DNA from: Fidelibacterota bacterium
Lineage (GTDB): Bacteria > Fidelibacterota > Marinisomatia > Marinisomatales > UBA1611
DNA length: 7,959 nucleotides
Direction of reading: 5' to 3'
Assembly: GCA_002717915.1 (NCBI GenBank)
Contig: PBCV01000031.1
Location: forward strand, 15,552-23,510
The notes under the pieces: generated by a model
Told to the model about the DNA's origin: nothing
What the model saw: the letters and a program-made list of their open reading frames with translations, nothing else
Databases searched by the model: none
Shown: positions 5,655-7,959 of the stretch, piece by piece
Numbering within the stretch: the stretch's first letter is position 1
How the letters are laid out: each line of letters starts with the position of its first letter
Made by a program: the position numbers and the translations under genes

Positions 5655-7959
5655 TTAGTAATTAATCTGCACGCCAACATTAAGCGTCATTGGTTTGCCA
5701 TAGGCCAACAGGTTATTTGTGGAACCGGCTGCTATATCATGGAAACTGGATGCTTCATCAAAAAAGGATCCTGGATCTGCAATAGCGACTACGTTTTGGC
5801 GATTCAAAACATTCTCAACCAAAAGGTATACTGTTGGACTCATGCCTGCTACGGAAAGCTGGAGATCCAGCTTCAGGTTCACATCCATGGTTGATGGTGC
5901 CCTTTCTTTCAGCGAAGCTCCACCAACTCCGGACCTGGCAGATACAGGCAGGCCGCTCTGGTAATTAAAGGTTATATTCGCACCGGCCCGGCTCAACAGA
6001 CCGCTCATATCCATGTGATAATCCACAAATCCATTAAAGATATGGGGACGATGCCAGTCCAGGGTGGTCATGGTCAATACATTGGCTGCTACAAATCCGC
6101 CATCCTGGGTCAGACTGCCATTTCCAGCATTGATCGGTCCCGAAGCAGTACCACGAGCGATAGAATATGTGTAAGAGGTACGCCCCGTTAATCCGGATTG
6201 ACCTGTCATAGAAAGACTGAGTTCCATTCCGCGGACATCTCCAAAGTGATCGTTGACCATCACACTGTAGTGAGCTGCCTCAAATGTTTCATCGGCATTC
6301 CATCCTGCTTCATTATCATGTCCACCACCATCGTCTTGATACGGGACCGCGTACACTTCCTGCGAAGCCAAAATATTGGATATGTCTTTATGATAACCGG
6401 CAACATCCAGTTTCAGATTGCTGGATAAACTGTATTGTACACCCATTTCATAAGTAGAAGTCTTCTTTGGATCCAGGTTTGCGTTGCCCAGATAAATAAA
6501 GAACCCAGACTCTGTTCCGCCATCCATCTGTGCCATATGATTGTTCAGGAGGGAATAGAATTTCGGGCGCTCGAAAAAAGATCCATAAGCATAGCGAAAC
6601 GCCATATTATCCCCAATGGGGAAAGATGCACCAAGCCTTGGACTAATAAGGGTCTTCATTTCTGTTGCAGTTCGTTTGGATGGATCAAAAGGATTAACTG
6701 CTGCATCGCCAGCTGCATCTGCTATGGGATCGTTTGGCGCCCAGACACCTTTGTCCGATCCTGCATTAAAGCCGTCAAAGCGCAGGCCCACATTCAGGAT
6801 CATATCATTGAATTCCATCTGGTCCTGAGCATAAGCAGCGATTTCCGTAGGGTTGACATCGCCAAAACTGTTATACTGCAGCCTGGGGTTGGCTTCGGTG
6901 TAGCCCAGGGTCCGGCCGTACCAGACATCGTGACCCCAACGGTTGAGATCAAACATACGATAATCAAAACCTGCTTTAACTTGATGACGGTTATTCAACT
7001 GACTGGTAGCATGGGCCCCAATGGTGGTGATAGTTTCATCCGAATTGAAATAGTGCCCATAAACATTTCCCATATTATACCAGGCATTAGAGTTAGCCAG
7101 GTCTTCCATGACCTTGGTGTGGTTGGGACCTTCTGCTCCGTTATAGGTGGTAGATGCTGTTACCTGTGCATTACCATCAAAATCAACAAAACCGGAACCG
7201 TTCTTTGCTCCATCTTCCACCTTGCGCATCATCATATCGGCACGAACCGTGATATTTGTACTGGGAGACATAACATAATTGGCCGTTACACCAAACTGAG
7301 TGTTGCTCTCTTCTGTACGTGGATACTGATCCATGGCCCAAAGCCACTGCCACATATCCATTCCCGCATCCATCCGCTCTGCATCATATGCTGGGTCATA
7401 AAAACCATTTCTGGAATAATTCATTACTTCGGCACTGAGTTTCAAATTGCTTCCCAGCTGAAAAGTAAATTTCGCCTGGACATTCATTAGATCTTCCGCT
7501 AAACCTGGAAGGCGACCAGCATCATTCAATTGGCGTAAGGAAAAAATACCGCCAAAGGCGCCGCTACCGAAACCGGCACTGAAATCCATAATGGTCTTTT
7601 CACCGCCAATAACAGTCTTTGTGTAATCTGTGTTTTCAGCAGCATTTGTATAATTGCCCTGGTCATCAACGATTTCCATAGTTTCAGCATACACATCAGT
7701 ACCACTGAAATCTCCCGCATCCGCCCGGAAATAATCCTGGCCAAGCGTAGTGCGGAAACCAAAACTGGCGTGAAAGCCATCGGTTGGCTCTTTCAAAACT
7801 GTATTGAATAATCCAGACATTGCCTGACCATATTCCGCATTAAAGGTTCCGGTAATCAGCTGGAGCTCCCCAACCATACCTGGGTTCACGGGGATCGCTT
7901 CACCGCCCATGACCGCATTGGTGACAGAAGCGCCATCGACCAGATACATTTCCTCACCT
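5655..7959 (-). CDS. TonB-dependent outer-membrane receptor, 5' end outside window
   Basis: The visible 767 residues are the end of the plug domain plus the whole beta-barrel; the signal peptide, any carboxypeptidase-regulatory-like domain, TonB box and first part of the plug lie beyond the right edge. The frame is open to the last complete codon (7958), reading GEE before the ATG at 7949, so that ATG is internal. Plug signatures are MYLVDG, then IPVNPGMVGELQLITG and FNAEYGQAMSGLFNTV, matching the usual end of a TonB-dependent receptor plug. The barrel shows long alternating strands, ISPRLGASFPIGDNMAFRYA, then NANLDPKKTSTYEMGVQY and LLVENVLNRQNVVA, ending in an aromatic residue (VGVQINY). The visible part has no cysteine. 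These receptors use TonB-ExbBD energy to import bulky ligands such as siderophores, vitamins, glycans or peptides; the ligand cannot be inferred. There is no SusD partner downstream. Instead it heads a run with an exported sorting-domain protein and a PorV-like barrel, ending at the terminator at 2620-2590. Confidence 0.93.
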   Translation of the reverse strand, partial: GEEMYLVDGASVTNAVMGGEAIPVNPGMVGELQLITGTFNAEYGQAMSGLFNTVLKEPTDGFHASFGFRTTLGQDYFRADAGDFSGTDVYAETMEIVDDQGNYTNAAENTDYTKTVIGGEKTIMDFSAGFGSGAFGGIFSLRQLNDAGRLPGLAEDLMNVQAKFTFQLGSNLKLSAEVMNYSRNGFYDPAYDAERMDAGMDMWQWLWAMDQYPRTEESNTQFGVTANYVMSPSTNITVRADMMMRKVEDGAKNGSGFVDFDGNAQVTASTTYNGAEGPNHTKVMEDLANSNAWYNMGNVYGHYFNSDETITTIGAHATSQLNNRHQVKAGFDYRMFDLNRWGHDVWYGRTLGYTEANPRLQYNSFGDVNPTEIAAYAQDQMEFNDMILNVGLRFDGFNAGSDKGVWAPNDPIADAAGDAAVNPFDPSKRTATEMKTLISPRLGASFPIGDNMAFRYAYGSFFERPKFYSLLNNHMAQMDGGTESGFFIYLGNANLDPKKTSTYEMGVQYSLSSNLKLDVAGYHKDISNILASQEVYAVPYQDDGGGHDNEAGWNADETFEAAHYSVMVNDHFGDVRGMELSLSMTGQSGLTGRTSYTYSIARGTASGPINAGNGSLTQDGGFVAANVLTMTTLDWHRPHIFNGFVDYHMDMSGLLSRAGANITFNYQSGLPVSARSGVGGASLKERAPSTMDVNLKLDLQLSVAGMSPTVYLLVENVLNRQNVVAIADPGSFFDEASSFHDIAAGSTNNLLAYGKPMTLNVGVQINY

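Noticed and set aside
6435..7490. 351-codon open frame on the plus strand
   Set aside because: It lies fully antisense to the TonB-dependent receptor, whose protein is unmistakable. Its translation is rich in Ile, His and Cys with no domain signature, as expected of a reverse-frame shadow.
7526..7780. 84-codon minus-strand frame inside the TonB-dependent receptor
   Set aside because: Frame-shifted shadow of barrel-coding sequence; the receptor frame is continuous through it.
7947..7949. ATG as the start of the TonB-dependent receptor
   Set aside because: The frame stays open upstream to the window edge (GEE), and the ATG falls in the conserved plug segment before YLVDG. The real start is outside the window.

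Overview
The window is a compact, single-direction gene block: every gene I can support reads on the minus strand, with gaps of 18 to 70 bases or a short overlap. The gene content (an outer-membrane TonB-dependent receptor, a secreted protein with a type IX secretion (T9SS)-like C-terminal sorting/FlgD-like domain, a PorV/PorQ-family barrel, a CRTAC1-type FG-GAP/ASPIC-UnbV protein and a TPR protein) points to a Gram-negative bacterium of the Fibrobacteres-Chlorobi-Bacteroidetes superphylum or a neighbour. Such gene sets are familiar from Candidatus Marinimicrobia (SAR406), Ignavibacteria and Calditrichota. The lineage is an inference from family resemblance, not a demonstrated placement.

Layout in transcription order (right to left). 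A TonB-dependent receptor, cut at the window edge inside its plug domain (7959-5655), is followed after 24 bases by a 667-residue exported protein with a fibronectin-III-like segment and a C-terminal sorting domain (5630-3627). After 18 bases comes a 320-residue PorV/PorQ-family outer-membrane barrel (3608-2646). A strong rho-independent terminator (2620-2590) closes this three-gene unit. Fifteen bases past it starts a 552-residue CRTAC1 protein (2575-917). Its 3' end overlaps a signal-peptide-bearing TPR protein (about 935 to the left edge), which has a strong Shine-Dalgarno but apparently an ATC start codon. No gene-free stretch exceeds 70 bases.

How the genes may work together: the first three look like one cell-surface operon, with an importer, a probable surface-displayed or secreted cargo, and a PorV-like barrel that in characterised T9SS systems shuttles cargo to the surface. 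The CRTAC1-TPR pair looks like a second, translationally coupled unit of exported repeat proteins. No RNA genes, mobile elements, CRISPR arrays or phage genes were seen. I find no clearly new biological system. The most unusual observations are the ATC start and the placement of CRTAC1, without a Shine-Dalgarno, directly behind a terminator.
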